Shown here one piece after another: positions 23,653 through 36,175 of a DNA stretch of 64,000 nt. Source of the stretch: Crotophaga sulcirostris (lineage: Eukaryota > Chordata > Aves > Cuculiformes > Crotophagidae). Numbering within the stretch: the stretch's first letter is position 1; each line of letters opens with the position of its first letter. The translations under genes were made by a program, and so were the position numbers. The notes beneath the pieces were generated by a model, which was given only the letters and a program-made list of their open reading frames with translations, was not told where the DNA came from and made no database searches. Location: contig VYZB01000371.1 in NCBI GenBank assembly GCA_013397455.1, positions 610,698-674,697 of the forward strand, given 5' to 3'.

Positions 23653-26600
23653 TTGTGCCATGATTGTGCTTGGGTGTGTTTTGGGCAAGGTTTGAAAGTT
23701 TTGCCATTTTCAACATTTTCTCAACATCTTTCAGTTGAGCATATGTATTGCAGGCCTACTCCCAGTCTTGACAGTAATAATTGGGATTGTAGAGAAAGAT
23801 GAAAACACATGTACCGAGAGGATTATGGAAGATAGCTGAGTGAAAGGAAAGATCGTCATATCCATAACACATACAAGCATTCAACTTTGAATGAAACTGC
23901 CTATAGCATGAGCTGATTCACATTTTAGGCTGTGTTTCTTAGCTCCGCTTTTAATTCTTCCTCCCAGTGAGCACTTCTTCCCAAAAGGTATTGCTGCAAG
24001 ATCAGCCCCTATGGAGAAGCACACCTTGATTTTACTTTATCATCATCAGCAAAAATTATTCCCGTCTCCTTGAAGTTCTCCTTTTTTGTCACCTTCATCT
24101 CTTTCCTGTGAGAAATCAAAACTTGTTTTCTGAATGCTCTGTGGTGCTGAGTAGAGTTGTATTAGAAGAGTTTTACAGATGAGAATATTTTAACTACTTT
24201 TAAGGTTAAATGCTCCTACTTCCACAAAAGTAGCATCATATTTATATAGTTTTAAGACCTCCCAGTAGTAATTCACCCAGCAATTATTTAGTTCTGTTCT
24301 CATTTTATATCCTCTTATTCACAAATCTCAATTTTTCAACAGTTCTTTACAGTCATCTCCTGTCCTGGCATCAGTTTTTTTTCTTCCTCCTTTCATGTTA
24401 ACATGGTTTGAGTACAGTAAATTTTGCTTGTTTTGAACAGGAGAGCTGGAAAATCAGTGAAGATGTCTTGGGCTTATATATGGATTTCTACTATTTTTGT
24501 GGAATGGAAGGAAACTGAGGAGACTGACTGAGTGCATGTAGGTAAAATAAAACTCAGTACAAATATTTTAGATCTGCATCTGGTAGAATTGTTCTGTATG
24601 CGTTTTTTAAAGGATATAAAGATCAACTGAATTTCTGGTGCCAAAATAAAATGTAGTTAAATATATAGATTTTGATTGGTACATGTTAATTTTGTGGCTG
24701 AAAATCCTGAAAGTGAGATTCTGTCCCTCTTAATAAGATATATTTTGCAGGATTGTCCATGGTAAACACCTGAAATTATACTTGAAGAAGGTGGGTTTTT
24801 TGTAACTAATGGTTTTGTTTAGTCTGAAAATAGGTAAGTGATATCATTTATGAGGTTTTAAAATAAGTGGGATATTTTAAACACATCCATATCGTTCCTT
24901 TTTGAACAGATATAGGACTTTATTTAAGTCATGTATGGTGTAGAGGATCTTTTTTGACCTTCTTCTGCTGGGTTAAACTTCACTAAAGGAGCACCTTTTT
25001 TTTTGAGCAACAGTGGCTTAAGTGAAATAGCCCAAGTGTGTTATAAGGAGCTTACAGGAAAAACTCAAGCACTGGGTACTCAGGAATGGAAATCAAGGAA
25101 GTAGTAGAGATTAAGGTCAAATAGCACCATCTCAGAGTTAATTTGCCACTGCCTTACACAAGAAGTGACCATGTGCAAGGGCCTGCTAAACTTCTGCATT
25201 GCTTTCGCTCCAGAAGCATAAATGGTTCCGTAAGTACGAGGCAGTCTTGATCTTTTTTTCCTAGTATCCACCATCTTCCTCCACTAACTCCTTGTTACCT
25301 CTCAGCCCACATAAAACCTGGAGAAGGAGCTGGACCTTCTTCTCAAGCTTGCCTGGTGCCCGTTTGCAGTATACCCTGTAATCATTCCCCATGTGGCCCC
25401 TGACAGATATGCCTCAGGGTATTCACCTGGGTCTGGGCTACAAAATTCTTGTTCTCAAGGATATATAACAATAAACATTACATTGCACAATTGTGCAAAG
25501 TTAAGTGAAAGTTAAAACAATTCAGGTAGTAGACACCTGATAATCAGATAATATCTGCAACAGCTAAATGAAATAAAATAAAGTTACATGCAGGCAAAGA
25601 GAAGTCCAGACAATGCCTACAAATCCTGGGAATGATAGTTAGCTTCACACAGAGCTGGTGGTCACACTACATGAACTGACTGCAGGCTGTGCCAACACTG
25701 GCTTGGCGTAGCAGGTCTTCACAAACCAACTTATCCGAGTGTTCAGTTGACAGTGCCTCATAGCCTTTAGGCAGGGTACCAGCACTAGAGAACATCTCAC
25801 ATCCGACCTTTAATTTTATCTTAAGATAAAGTTACTGACACATTGGTGATCTTTGAAAAGTATTCATGCACTTCAATTTAGAATGCGTTTAATATATTTC
25901 ACAGGCACTGATCTTCAAGTAGTAGACTGTATAAAAATATGAGCTGATATCCATGTAGAAAATGTATATATAGTATCAGTCAGCTGCTTTCCATCTACCT
26001 AGAGGCATGAACGCCAAGAATACTTCAGACTACAGGATTTATTGATCCTAATGCAGCTGCCATATTCAATCAAGAAAGTCTGAAAGGAGTAAATAGGCAT
26101 CTGCAGATTGATTCCCTTTTAAGGTTTTCCCAGTGGCATACACTGCTAACCACTACATAATAATTACTTCCCAAATGAACAACTGATTAAGACTGACGTT
26201 CTTCACTCATGGTGAATATTACTGGACTCTTCAAGTGACATCACTGAAGCCAATGCAGACATTATACAATATGATAAAATTGGAAGAATAGGGCTGCATG
26301 CATATTTAAGTAACTGATCTATTGAAAGATAAACACTCATTTTGGAAAATAAAATGTCTTGTTAAGCATTGGGGTTTTTATATGCTCTAACTAAAGCAAA
26401 AAGCACCAGTGCTGTTTATGATCTCTTCCTTCTAACAGGAAATTTCATAGCAACATGTGACAGTGGCAGCTGAAGTTCTTGCTGCTAAGCCTTATGACCT
26501 GCCCTGAAATATGTCTTCATAGCTACTTAGAATTAGAAGTCTCTGTTGAAAGTAGTCACATCTGATGCCCCTACCCCAGGGGAGGGGGGGACATGGTTCG

Positions 26601-28178
26601 ATAAAAAGGAATTCTGTGGAGTGAATTGCAGTGAAACAACAGTAAATATTTAATTTGAACTAATTTAGTAATTTTAAGGCAGTTTGCAAATGTTCAATAG
26701 TCTATTAGAGTTAAATAACTATCAACTCATAGGCAAAGATGTATAAGTATATAAACGTTATAACGTGCCTCTCCAGAAATAGAAATGCAGAGAGAGCGAG
26801 ATACCAGCGATCCCATGATGAAATATGATACTGAAAACCTTGAGAATCAAATATGATGAACCTTGATATACCAAATACGGCAGAGACCATGTCTCTTCTA
26901 ACAACATCATCTTGTGGTTTACCATCCTTACTCCCTGTCTTTCTAGTCTTACTACTTCACAGTTCAAGTAGCAGTGACTGTTAACAGTTTCACCCACCTG
27001 AAGGTACATTTGGGCTTCAGGAGAAATTGATATTCCAGAGAATATATCACCTGTTTCACTTCTTTCATAGCTTAATGAACAGGTTTCACATGGTAAACGA
27101 CACTGTCATTTTTGCATAGATTCTGCAAGGGGTTTTGCATAGATTTGTTGTGGATAAATGGAAAATTCTCTTTCTGGACTCATTAAAAGCAAGGCTTAAT
27201 ATTTTTCCCTCTGGTGAAAAAGAACAAAAAGGTGGCATTGTGAAAAAGAAGGGAGACCTCACAAAGAAAAAGATACACAGGATATTTTACTGAACATATT
27301 AAACTAAATATTGATTACCTACAATGTGCCACTGTAGCTCCATGAGAAAGGAAATTCAGTTGTACATATGAAACTCCATGCCAGCACAAAACTTCCTAAT
27401 ATAGTAGTGTTCTTTAACTGATGGTAGTACTCTGCTGAAGTGAGCGTGTTACTTAAAACCTGAACAGAAAAAGTTCTTGATGTTACTTCAGGGGGAATTT
27501 CATGTAATAGATCTGATCTCTATTTCTCATGATTCTCTGGTGCCTCTGAGATGTTATTATTACATTTTACTGGAAATGAAAATGCATGTCAAAATGTTAA
27601 TTTCATTGTAAAATCAAGACAGTAAGATCTGGGAAATGCCATCTGCGTAATCATATGACTGCACCAACACTTTTCTTTTTTTGGGGAGGAGTACTAGTTT
27701 AATTCAACTAGTCATTCCAGTCTAAGATTCAGAAGCTGTGTTAGTCCAAGTAAGTCATGTTTTGAATGGAGGGGCAATGGAAGTGGTTACTTGGAAGGAG
27801 AGATCTGTACATAGACGAAGTGCACTGGAGAGGTACACAAGAGGCCACAGGTACACAGTTCAGGCCACAGAGTAGTTTCCTAGCAGGGAACCCAATGTCT
27901 GGACCAATGTCTGTACTGACGAGAAGATATTGAGATGTGAAATTTCAGGATTTGCCTTTATGAAGGCAGAAGATCTGTTCCTGTTTTCCAGGGTACACTA
28001 GAGATGGATACACAAAACTGCAGTGCATCCAGCAGATCTAGTTGTAGTTTCCATTTCCCTAATGACGATGACATAAGAAGTAAGTGGTGGAAGACTGTTG
28101 TTGCTTCACCTTTGATGACAGTATGAAACCATCAGTGAAGTTATTTGCAGTTACATGCCTATGGACACCACAAATTAC

Positions 28179-28229
28179 AGGAGAGAAAGAGGTTATATGT
28201 TCTCAGGAGAGAACAGGTTATATCTTCTC
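28179..28229 (+). repeat. Imperfect two-copy tandem duplication, about 26 bp
   Basis: The units 28179-28204 and 28205-28229 both begin AGGAGAGAA, continue with AGGTTATAT and end CTTCTC or GTTCTC. They differ by about three substitutions or gaps. This is a local duplication with no gene context. Confidence 0.7.
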
Positions 28230-28249
28230 AAAGGCTGATTGTAAATCTG

Positions 28250-28900
28250 TGTGCTGAAGTTATGCTGATTCTGCAGCCAAAGCGAGTTCCTTGAGCTGCA
28301 AACCAGCGCCCGTTAACAGGCCTTGAGGACTCTTTGAAGAAAAGGTCATAGAATATTTCTTAACCGTAGAGTTCTGCTGGTTATATTCCTGGTCACTGCA
28401 AACTGCACCAAGCACTGCCTGACCTTACCAAGGGCTTTATTTATGGAAAACCAACGTGCAAAGACTGAACACACTTTCCACTGGAAGCTGCCTGCAGAGT
28501 ATTCCTGGCGAAGGTCACAAGTATCAAGGTAGACACAGGCATTCAATGGCACAATTCAACAGCTGGGATATGCTGACTCAAAGTTACCTTCACCTGCCTG
28601 AATTAAATGATCCTGTGAAGTGCACTGCACTAAGAAACACTCCTGGTTCCAGCAGCTCCTAACACAGCTGCCCCCATGCCCTGCCTGCACTGGCTTAACC
28701 CAGCAGGAGGGCCCATTTTGCCTACTTGCCAGCAGCATCACCTTGGGAAAGAAATAATTAAACAGGTGAAGTTCCTGGATCAAATCAATGTCAAAGCCCT
28801 TTCAGAGAATACTCAGTAATGAGACATAAACCACAGCACGTGCCCTCCACCAAGCCTCTGCCCCAGCTGCAAGCTCATGGTGTTGGGTGAGCAGCATGCG
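28250..28900. other. Locally GC-richer segment of unknown nature
   Basis: Compared with the flanks, this segment is richer in C and G, with blocks such as CTGCCCCCATGCCCTGCC (about 28669-28686) and CCCTCCACCAAGCCTCTGCC. It holds three overlapping 68-75-codon frames on both strands, none resembling a known protein. It could be an old LTR or other repeat that I do not recognise, or a unique conserved or regulatory segment. Confidence 0.3.
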
Positions 28901-31387
28901 AGGCTTCAAATGAGCTCCATTACAGAAAGAGCCACACATCTCTTCTTTGTAAAAGTGGCATTCTGTGCAAGATGAGAACACCTCTTAGCAAGCTCACACG
29001 TTGCCCATGGCTTCTCAGCTTGTGTGCCCATTTTATTCTGTTAAAAAACTTAGGTGAAACTAATAATTTTACAGTTGGTAATAGAGATATGGAGAGAAGT
29101 ACTATATTATTTCCATGTGGCATGTATATTTTTTTGGCTTCTTCTTTCTTTCTCTTCGGTTCTACTCCATAAGACTATCTTAATAACAGTAATAATGGAT
29201 AAAATAAAGTAGAAACAGTAAAATAGTAGAGTAAAATAATTTTAAAACAAATAAATAAAACCAAAAGCTTTCTATGACAGAAATATTTTCAGACATGGCA
29301 AAATATGCAAATTTAATTTGCTTCATAGAAGGGGATGTTACCAGATGAGTGCTTCAATATATGATCCACAGTGTATCTTTACTAAATAGTTGTTTGAAGA
29401 TTCGAGTAGCTAGATGGGGAAGCAGTTGTCCTCAAGATGGTCTGAATACCTCATGCTATGCTCATTAAAGATATCACTCAGAGTACTGTGTTAGGATTCA
29501 TGGGGTTGTCTGCTCAATTTGATCATCTTTAGAAGCTCTCCAGATCACAGGCCAGATTCATCAAAGCAAGGGATAAAAGAGATTTTCCTTTGTACAGCTT
29601 GGATGTGGAGCTATTTTAAATTAAACAATATTTTAATAAATTTAGTTTTCATTTCATTAATAGTTTTGCATTTTGTAGTGGATGGATGGATAACTGCTAA
29701 AAAGAGTATGATAAGAAAAGCTATGTGGTTGTTTATATAAAATTTTAAATTTTATCCTGGAACTTTTGTTTTATTATCTAGTAGAAAATGCTGTTAATTT
29801 GTGACTGTCTTAATATAATAATAACAGGGCCTCTTAATGCCAAATTCTTTTCCATACATGATGTAATTTACATAAGATGATAGACTGCTGTTTGGACTTT
29901 CAAATTAATAAAAGGACAAGATTACTCTAATTAGAGCTGGTTTTAAGATTCTGTCATCTCAGTTTATGAGGACCTATGACTGTTTAGACCAAAGGAACTG
30001 AAAACAAAGGAAAATCACGACTGTCAAATTTTAATGGGGTAACGATAAAAATAATGAGCTTTGGAGTTAGACCATACTTGAAAATGTCAGGACCCAATAA
30101 AACCTGGAAGTGTCTGCCCTGACAAACAATCACTGGAACCCATTATCTGGATGACATCTAGAGTTTATTATAAAAGATGATTTACTCACATAAGAGGCAG
30201 CTTTTCTGGGAAATTATATCAGTTGAAAATATTTTTATTCAGCATTGATGGGCTATTTTATATATGGAATCACTACAACAGTTTCCTTTAGGATGTGTAC
30301 TTCAGGTGTGTCCTCCTGCCATTTTTTCTATAGACTGATCTGCCAGCTACGCTATTTTTCTCTGTTCTTTTTCTTCTTTGTACTACAACGTGTTCTGGAA
30401 TCCCCTAACAACAGTACATTATTAAAAATACTGACTTGGACAACACAGTCCATGAAGGAGATTAGAGGTATAACAGTCAGACGTGCTTTATATTTAGGAT
30501 ACATGCTGGCTTTCCCATTATGAATAGAAATTCCAAACACTGAAAACTCTACACAGAAAGGTGTCTTATCCTCCCCCTCCAAAAGTAATGTTTTGTTGAA
30601 TACTTATCAGACAAATACAATTTTATGGATTTTTTTTTGGCAGGCCTAGAAGTAATATCAGGACTGATTCTTCTAAACTTGAAATGGAGAATCAAGTTAG
30701 AGTATAACTGTTAAAAGGCACAGAAGATTAAAAAAATAAAGAATAATAAAAAAATAATTCAAAATTCCTTCAAACTACTTTTTACTACTGTATAATTAGA
30801 CTTATATTTACTAATTGCTGACTATTCCCAAGTTTACTGGTCCTTAAATTACAGTCTGATATGTCAGTAATATTAATGTCACACTAAAATCCTTTCTGAA
30901 TGCTCAATTAACAGACATCTAATCGAGAAACTTTTCAAGCAAGTGCAACAAGTATCAAGAACAAGCAATTAATTGTAAATGCTTTCAGACAAATCGTTAT
31001 CATTGAAGATATTTGTGTATCAGTTGACATGACCTTTGAGATGAATGTTCATCTACATGCATCACTACTTCTGAGCACACGTAAATTATTCTGTTACAAC
31101 TACCAGTTAAGTATATTTGTTCATAGAGATGTCTCTAAGAATAAATGTCTTTAGCATTTTAAAGACAAAATAGCAGGTTTTCTGCCCATCAGAGGTAAAC
31201 ATTTGTGATTTTTTATCTAATTGAGATAGAACATTATTGTGGAAGAAAGATGGGAGAGCGACATGCAACTTTGCTTAAGAGAGCTCAATACTATCTACAC
31301 CCACTTCTTTCCCATAGCAAGGCTTAATCCACAACAAGAACTAGACATGTAAATGGCATTAGCACCTTCATTCAATGCTTACATGCT

Positions 31388-31530
31388 CATAAGAACCTAT
31401 GAAAGACCATACTGGGATAAATCAAAGAGCCTTCTACTTTGGAAGCCTTTCTCTGCCAGAGGTCACAGGTAGATGCCTATGGAAGAGTATGCAAACCCAT
31501 ATATTATATTTAAGTATCCAGGAACAAACC
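31388..31530 (+). mobile_element. Old retroposon fragment common in bird genomes
   Basis: The sequence follows, with substitutions, a familiar repeat whose consensus I recall as an ATAAGAAC start, then CCATACTGGGTCAGACC, a 'cagtggccag' block, AGATGCCTAGGGAAGAGTAT and a GCAAGCACATA block. Here the corresponding blocks are ATAAGAACCTATGAAAG, CCATACTGGGATAAATC, CAGAGGTCACAGG, AGATGCCTATGGAAGAGTAT and GCAAACCCATATATTATA, in the same order and spacing. I believe it belongs to an old CR1/L3-like or SINE family, but the family name is uncertain. Two overlapping open frames (31399-31614, 31473-31733) cross it and are accidental. Confidence 0.55.
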
Positions 31531-33220
31531 ATGGGATGGGGGAAGGAGAGGGAGAAGACAAGAAAGAAAACACACAAGAAATGTCATCATCTCATTTGTC
31601 TTTTGATAAATTAAAAGTGAGTGGAGACTTTAATTCTCTGCCAAACATGATGGTTATGGAAACCATCTTTTTTTTCAAGCTGCTCAGAAAATTGATGGTC
31701 GGAAATCAAAACCTCGTTGTGGGGATGTTATAACACTTTTAAACAAAGAGTGAAGTAATTAAAAATATCAAACTTATAATAAATATCTTTATATAATGCC
31801 TTTATTAGAAGGCCTCAAGCTGTTTTCCTCAGAGTCTGTAGCTTACAGAAAAAGTCTAGAAAAAAGTACTGAAAAAGTCTAGAAGCAATGTCAATTTTTA
31901 AGTACTCAAACCCCATTAGTTCTGACCTATCATGGGCCTTTTCTTGCTTTTGTATCTCTGAACCTTGAACGTTAGTTTAACCAAAAGGGGTTTTTTTGCT
32001 TAATATGTGTATGCAAGGCATACAGTTCATTGCATTTTTAAAGTTCATCAGTTTACTGCCAAATAAACTTTATTTTAATATTCAGCTTACTGCACTTATT
32101 ATCTAGCTTTTGAATTAAGAACTGGTTTTATGGCTGCAACCTTTTAAAGGGGTAAATGTACATTTCTGTTCCTTTCCTCACAAATTCTGTCATTTTTCTT
32201 TCTTGCATTAAGCAGAATTGCCTTCTATAAAGAGGTTTGCTAGCATAAGTTCCTTAGTGTCTGCAGTATTGCATAGCATGGTAAGGCCTCATTTACATAG
32301 ATGAAGTAAATTTCCCTTCTTTATTTGCTTTCAAAACCAGTGGGAGCTATGTCCATATACCTGATGACATTATTTAGTTATTAGATATTAAAGCAAAGAG
32401 TTGTGGGAGAAGCAACAAACACACATAACGAAATTATGAGGCTTCTCAGAGAATTCACAGCAGCCATTTTCAGCAATTGAGAGATATTGGAGAGATTGCT
32501 CTTCAGAGACCATGGATGATTTACATCTGGAGAATAAAGGGAACAGGTGAAAACTATTCTGCTTATTTCAGCCTCTGCCTTGCCAGGAATTCCCATGTTT
32601 TCTTTGATACCTGTGTAGTTCATCCATACACCATAGTTTTCTGCCAAAACTCAGCAGAAGAAGGTGGTTTAATGGCAGTAGTAAACAGTGAGAGTTTGGA
32701 GCAAATATTTACTGGCTATGAGCTGATGACAATGCAATGCATAAAGGTATCATGGAGTTTTGGTAAATGTATTTACCAAATACATTTTGTGTTTACCAAA
32801 TACCTTTTACAACCTGCTGAAATCCACGGAAATATCACAGTGAGGGTAGACTCCCCAGGCAGGCGAGGACAAAAGAGTAGAGATTCCTTTTCTTGAAAGC
32901 TGAATTAAAAGCCCCATTGTGTTACTCCTAGAATGAAAGCTTGGAGCTAGCACAGGCAGCACAAATAACAAGGGTCACTACCTCAATCTTCCACTGCCAA
33001 ACAAATCTCAGTATCTCAAATCCGGAGAAAACACCAAGAGGTGAAAAGGAGTAGAGAAAGCAGATCCTTAGCTTTCAGTTTCAGAACAGGATACACAGGT
33101 CTGAATTTGAAAGGAGTAAAGTGGTATACCTGCATGGTGGGATCTGGCTAGGTTGCATCATCTCAGTCACTATAAGCCTGCTGGCTACAGCATTAGTTTC
33201 TCTAGAACCCAATAGTTCTT

Positions 33221-33280
33221 CTCTTGACCTCTTCTTCCCCATCTGTAAGAGATGCGTGTATGAAAAATACCTGCATTCCA
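33221..33280 (+). repeat. Possible MIR/CORE-SINE-like scrap
   Basis: CTTGACCTC, then CTTCCCCATCTGTAAGAG, then AAAATACCTGC match in order the well-known SINE core-to-tail wording (…TTAACCTCT…TTCCCCATCTGTAAAATGGG…TAATACCT…). Only about 60 bases match, so this could be coincidence. Confidence 0.3.
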
Positions 33281-36111
33281 AGAAGGAAAACAAAGGTATA
33301 TTGTGTGATTAGGAGGCATATGTTTTATTACCATTTGTTAGTACTTTTGGCTATTGTGTGTCTTCTCCTTTAGTAGTCAGAAAACACAAATGACAGGACA
33401 TGCAATTTTCATCTCAGGATCAGTACTGTTCTTCCTCTTCAGCTTAAATTGAATTTTAAGTCATAAACGATGTGAATTTATGCTCTAATTGTGTATGAAT
33501 TGCCTCTCGCTTAGATGTGGAATACAGTAGCTGTCTTCCAACATGCGCTACACTAAGCTTGACAAATGGTCAGTGTTGGGTTGAAGCAAAACAAAATGAG
33601 ATGTTCTGAGAAAAGCAGTGTGTGAGTTCCAGTTTCTCACTACTGCTGAAGTGTAATTCAGTTTCCTGGGACATACAGCACTATCGATTTGTATCTGTCA
33701 TCATGGACACTATCTAATGTTTCAGCCAAGTTTTGAGTGAGTTTCTCCATTCCCAACTCACTCTTTGAGCTATGCTGCCTCTTCAGTCTTTCTCATGAAG
33801 ATTTTAATACAAAATACTGGCACAATGAATGTCTTTGAAAGAGATTAATTGGGCATGAAAAGGAGTATAGCAAGTTATAGATGTATCCATCTGTAGCTAT
33901 TGCTATTACACTAATTTTAATAGGTGTTGAGTGTCTTCAAAGATCCCATCATTAGAAAGTCTAGACCTTCATAAGTCTTTTTTCTGTTTTCTAGACAAAC
34001 TGTGAAGAAGACTACAAGTTGTTAATACAATGGAAACTGTTAAGTGTTCCTCTAGGAAAGGAAGATCTTATAACTTGAATGAAAGGCAGAAGAAAAAAAA
34101 AAGCTAAAAGACAGGACAAAAAATTCAAAGGCAAGACAGAAAGGGAACAACAGCCAGCACAGCATTTCAGAACTATGGGTAGAGACCATCTAGGGTACAG
34201 GGAACTCTACAAAGAGAGATGGCAGGCAAAATAGCAAGGAGTATTTTCTGCATGTTACTACTTACAGAAAATGATGCTTCAAAAATATAACTTGTACCAT
34301 TATTTATGGTTCATCTTTCCTAGAAGCTGAGAGATGTGATTTTAAGACCAGATTACAAAGACAAAGGCCATAAGGGAAGTAGACTGAATATTTTGTGGAG
34401 AAGAGCTATGGGTTTGTGTCTTTTTCCTGACTGGCTTTTGTGTCTCAAGCCTGGTGATCTCCAGTAGAAATTTTTCTGTATTTGAATCTTTTTTCTGTAT
34501 ATGAACTCTTCCCTGTATGAATTTTGTGTGTTTAGTAAGGTATAAGTGAAAGCTATAACCTGAGTTGGGGAATCTTACTAAATTTTTCTTTTGCAGACTG
34601 GCTATTTTCCTGAGTTTTGTAGAAGCTTAATTATCCTTAGGACTTCAAACCTTTTATCAAATTCTGAGACAATGAACAGACTGACATACATGTGAACAAA
34701 AATATATTGACAGTATGACAGAACATAAATTTTGTTTCTGGAGGAAACAAAGAATCAGTCTCATATGTTATAAATGCGCTAAATATATTACTGACCACTG
34801 ACCTCCAAACGCTCTTTTAATGTTTAAATAATTAGCATGTTTAATGACTTTATTCCTATTCTTATTAAGGTATCATTAATTAATTTTCTAATGGTCAGTT
34901 ATTGATGTTCCATGTAACAACTTATTCCTTCTCACAGTGTTTGCATTGTTCTGTGCTTTCTTTTGTGCTGCTCTCTTACTTAAATTATTGACAGATGCTT
35001 GCTGATCTATCTTCTGGTCTTCTTCCACAGTCCAAAGGCTTTAGGTTATTGACCCGTACATTGGTAGCCCTGGAAACTGCAGTTACTTTGATTTATGTCA
35101 TGATGCTACTCAAACCTCAAACAGTCCTGCAAGAGTCCGCTTTCATTGCCTGATGAGTCAACTATTTAGATCATCATGGTTATGAAACCACATTGTAAAA
35201 TGACTTGACAACTAGCTTATATTTGATCTGACTGGACTATAATATGCACAATGCCAAAGTATCTTGTCCTCCTCATGAGGCTATTTACTGTGCTCCATAA
35301 AGTATTGAAAAGCACAAAGGATTCTGCCAAAAGCAACTCTTCTCTTCTACTAAGGGGTCCTCCTTGGCTTTCTTGTAAAGATTGTGGAGGGACTTGGTAA
35401 TCAGTGGGTCCGGCCTCAATAAACAGCAATGCAGTAGAAAAATGAACACTTATTTTTCCTCAAGCCATCTTGAAAGAGGTATTTTTCAAGAACAAAAGAC
35501 AGAAGTTAAACACGTAGTATTTAGTGCCTTGATTATCAAAGGCTTGCAATCAGAGGAAATATGATTAGGTAAGCATGAACTGAAGAAACCACGTGAGAAA
35601 AAGATCACAGTAAAAAAAATATCTATTGAAACAACACTTTACGGACATTTGCAATATGCACTTATAGCACTGTGTCAATGAAAAAATAACCTAGAAGGAG
35701 CTATCTCCCGTTTGCAAGAAATATAGAAACAGCATTCTAAGGAGACTTGTGTGTATAATAAAAGATAATGTGTGATGGCACACAATATATTGAAGAGAAA
35801 GGCTGAAAATAAATCCTTTTACCCTTATTTTACTTTTCAGCATTTGTCTGCACATTTCTGAATATTATTAAAATGGAGTATCAAATTATATTTATTTCTC
35901 TAAAAGTCAGCTGGACTGGTAATGAAGTTCACGTCCACTTCTTTTCCAAATTGTTCCTACAAACAGTGTGAGAAGGAGTTGGGATTACGTTTGATATACT
36001 TTACATTGAAGTACACTGGGCTCCAGTGGTGTGACTGGGTCTCCTGGGCGTACACCATAACAAGAGAAAAGCCCAGCAGATGCCCTGGGTTAGAGTTTCT
36101 TCTGCCTGATG

Positions 36112-36175
36112 ATATGGCCTAGTGGTCAAGGCAATGCTGATAGGACTGGGACTCGTCTGCTAATCTCTGTTTTCC
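36112..36175 (+). repeat. Possible tRNA-derived SINE 5' scrap
   Basis: ATGGCCTAGTGGTCAAGGCA followed by GGACTGGGACTCGTCTG resembles the promoter half of tRNA-derived SINEs (A-box TGGCCTAGTGGTTAAGGC, then GGACTGGGAGTC). A clean B-box is not visible downstream, so it is at best a damaged copy. Confidence 0.35.

Larger units (their letters stand above)
23653..31387. other. Non-coding DNA, no gene seen
   Basis: No exon is recognisable. Landmarks are a GC-richer passage at about 25270-25480 ending in an AT-rich stretch, a G run near 26580-26590, a short tandem duplication at 28179-28229, and a passage at about 28250-28900 with clearly less AT bias than its surroundings. I cannot assign these passages to any family. 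Confidence 0.55.

Noticed and set aside
27726..27752. Minus-strand match to an ACTAACACAGCT-type reptile repeat
   Set aside because: Fewer than 30 bases match and the flanks do not continue the repeat, so it could be chance.
32477..32896. 139-codon open frame
   Set aside because: Composition and repeated TTTACCAAATAC words inside it suggest chance; no family match and no splice context.
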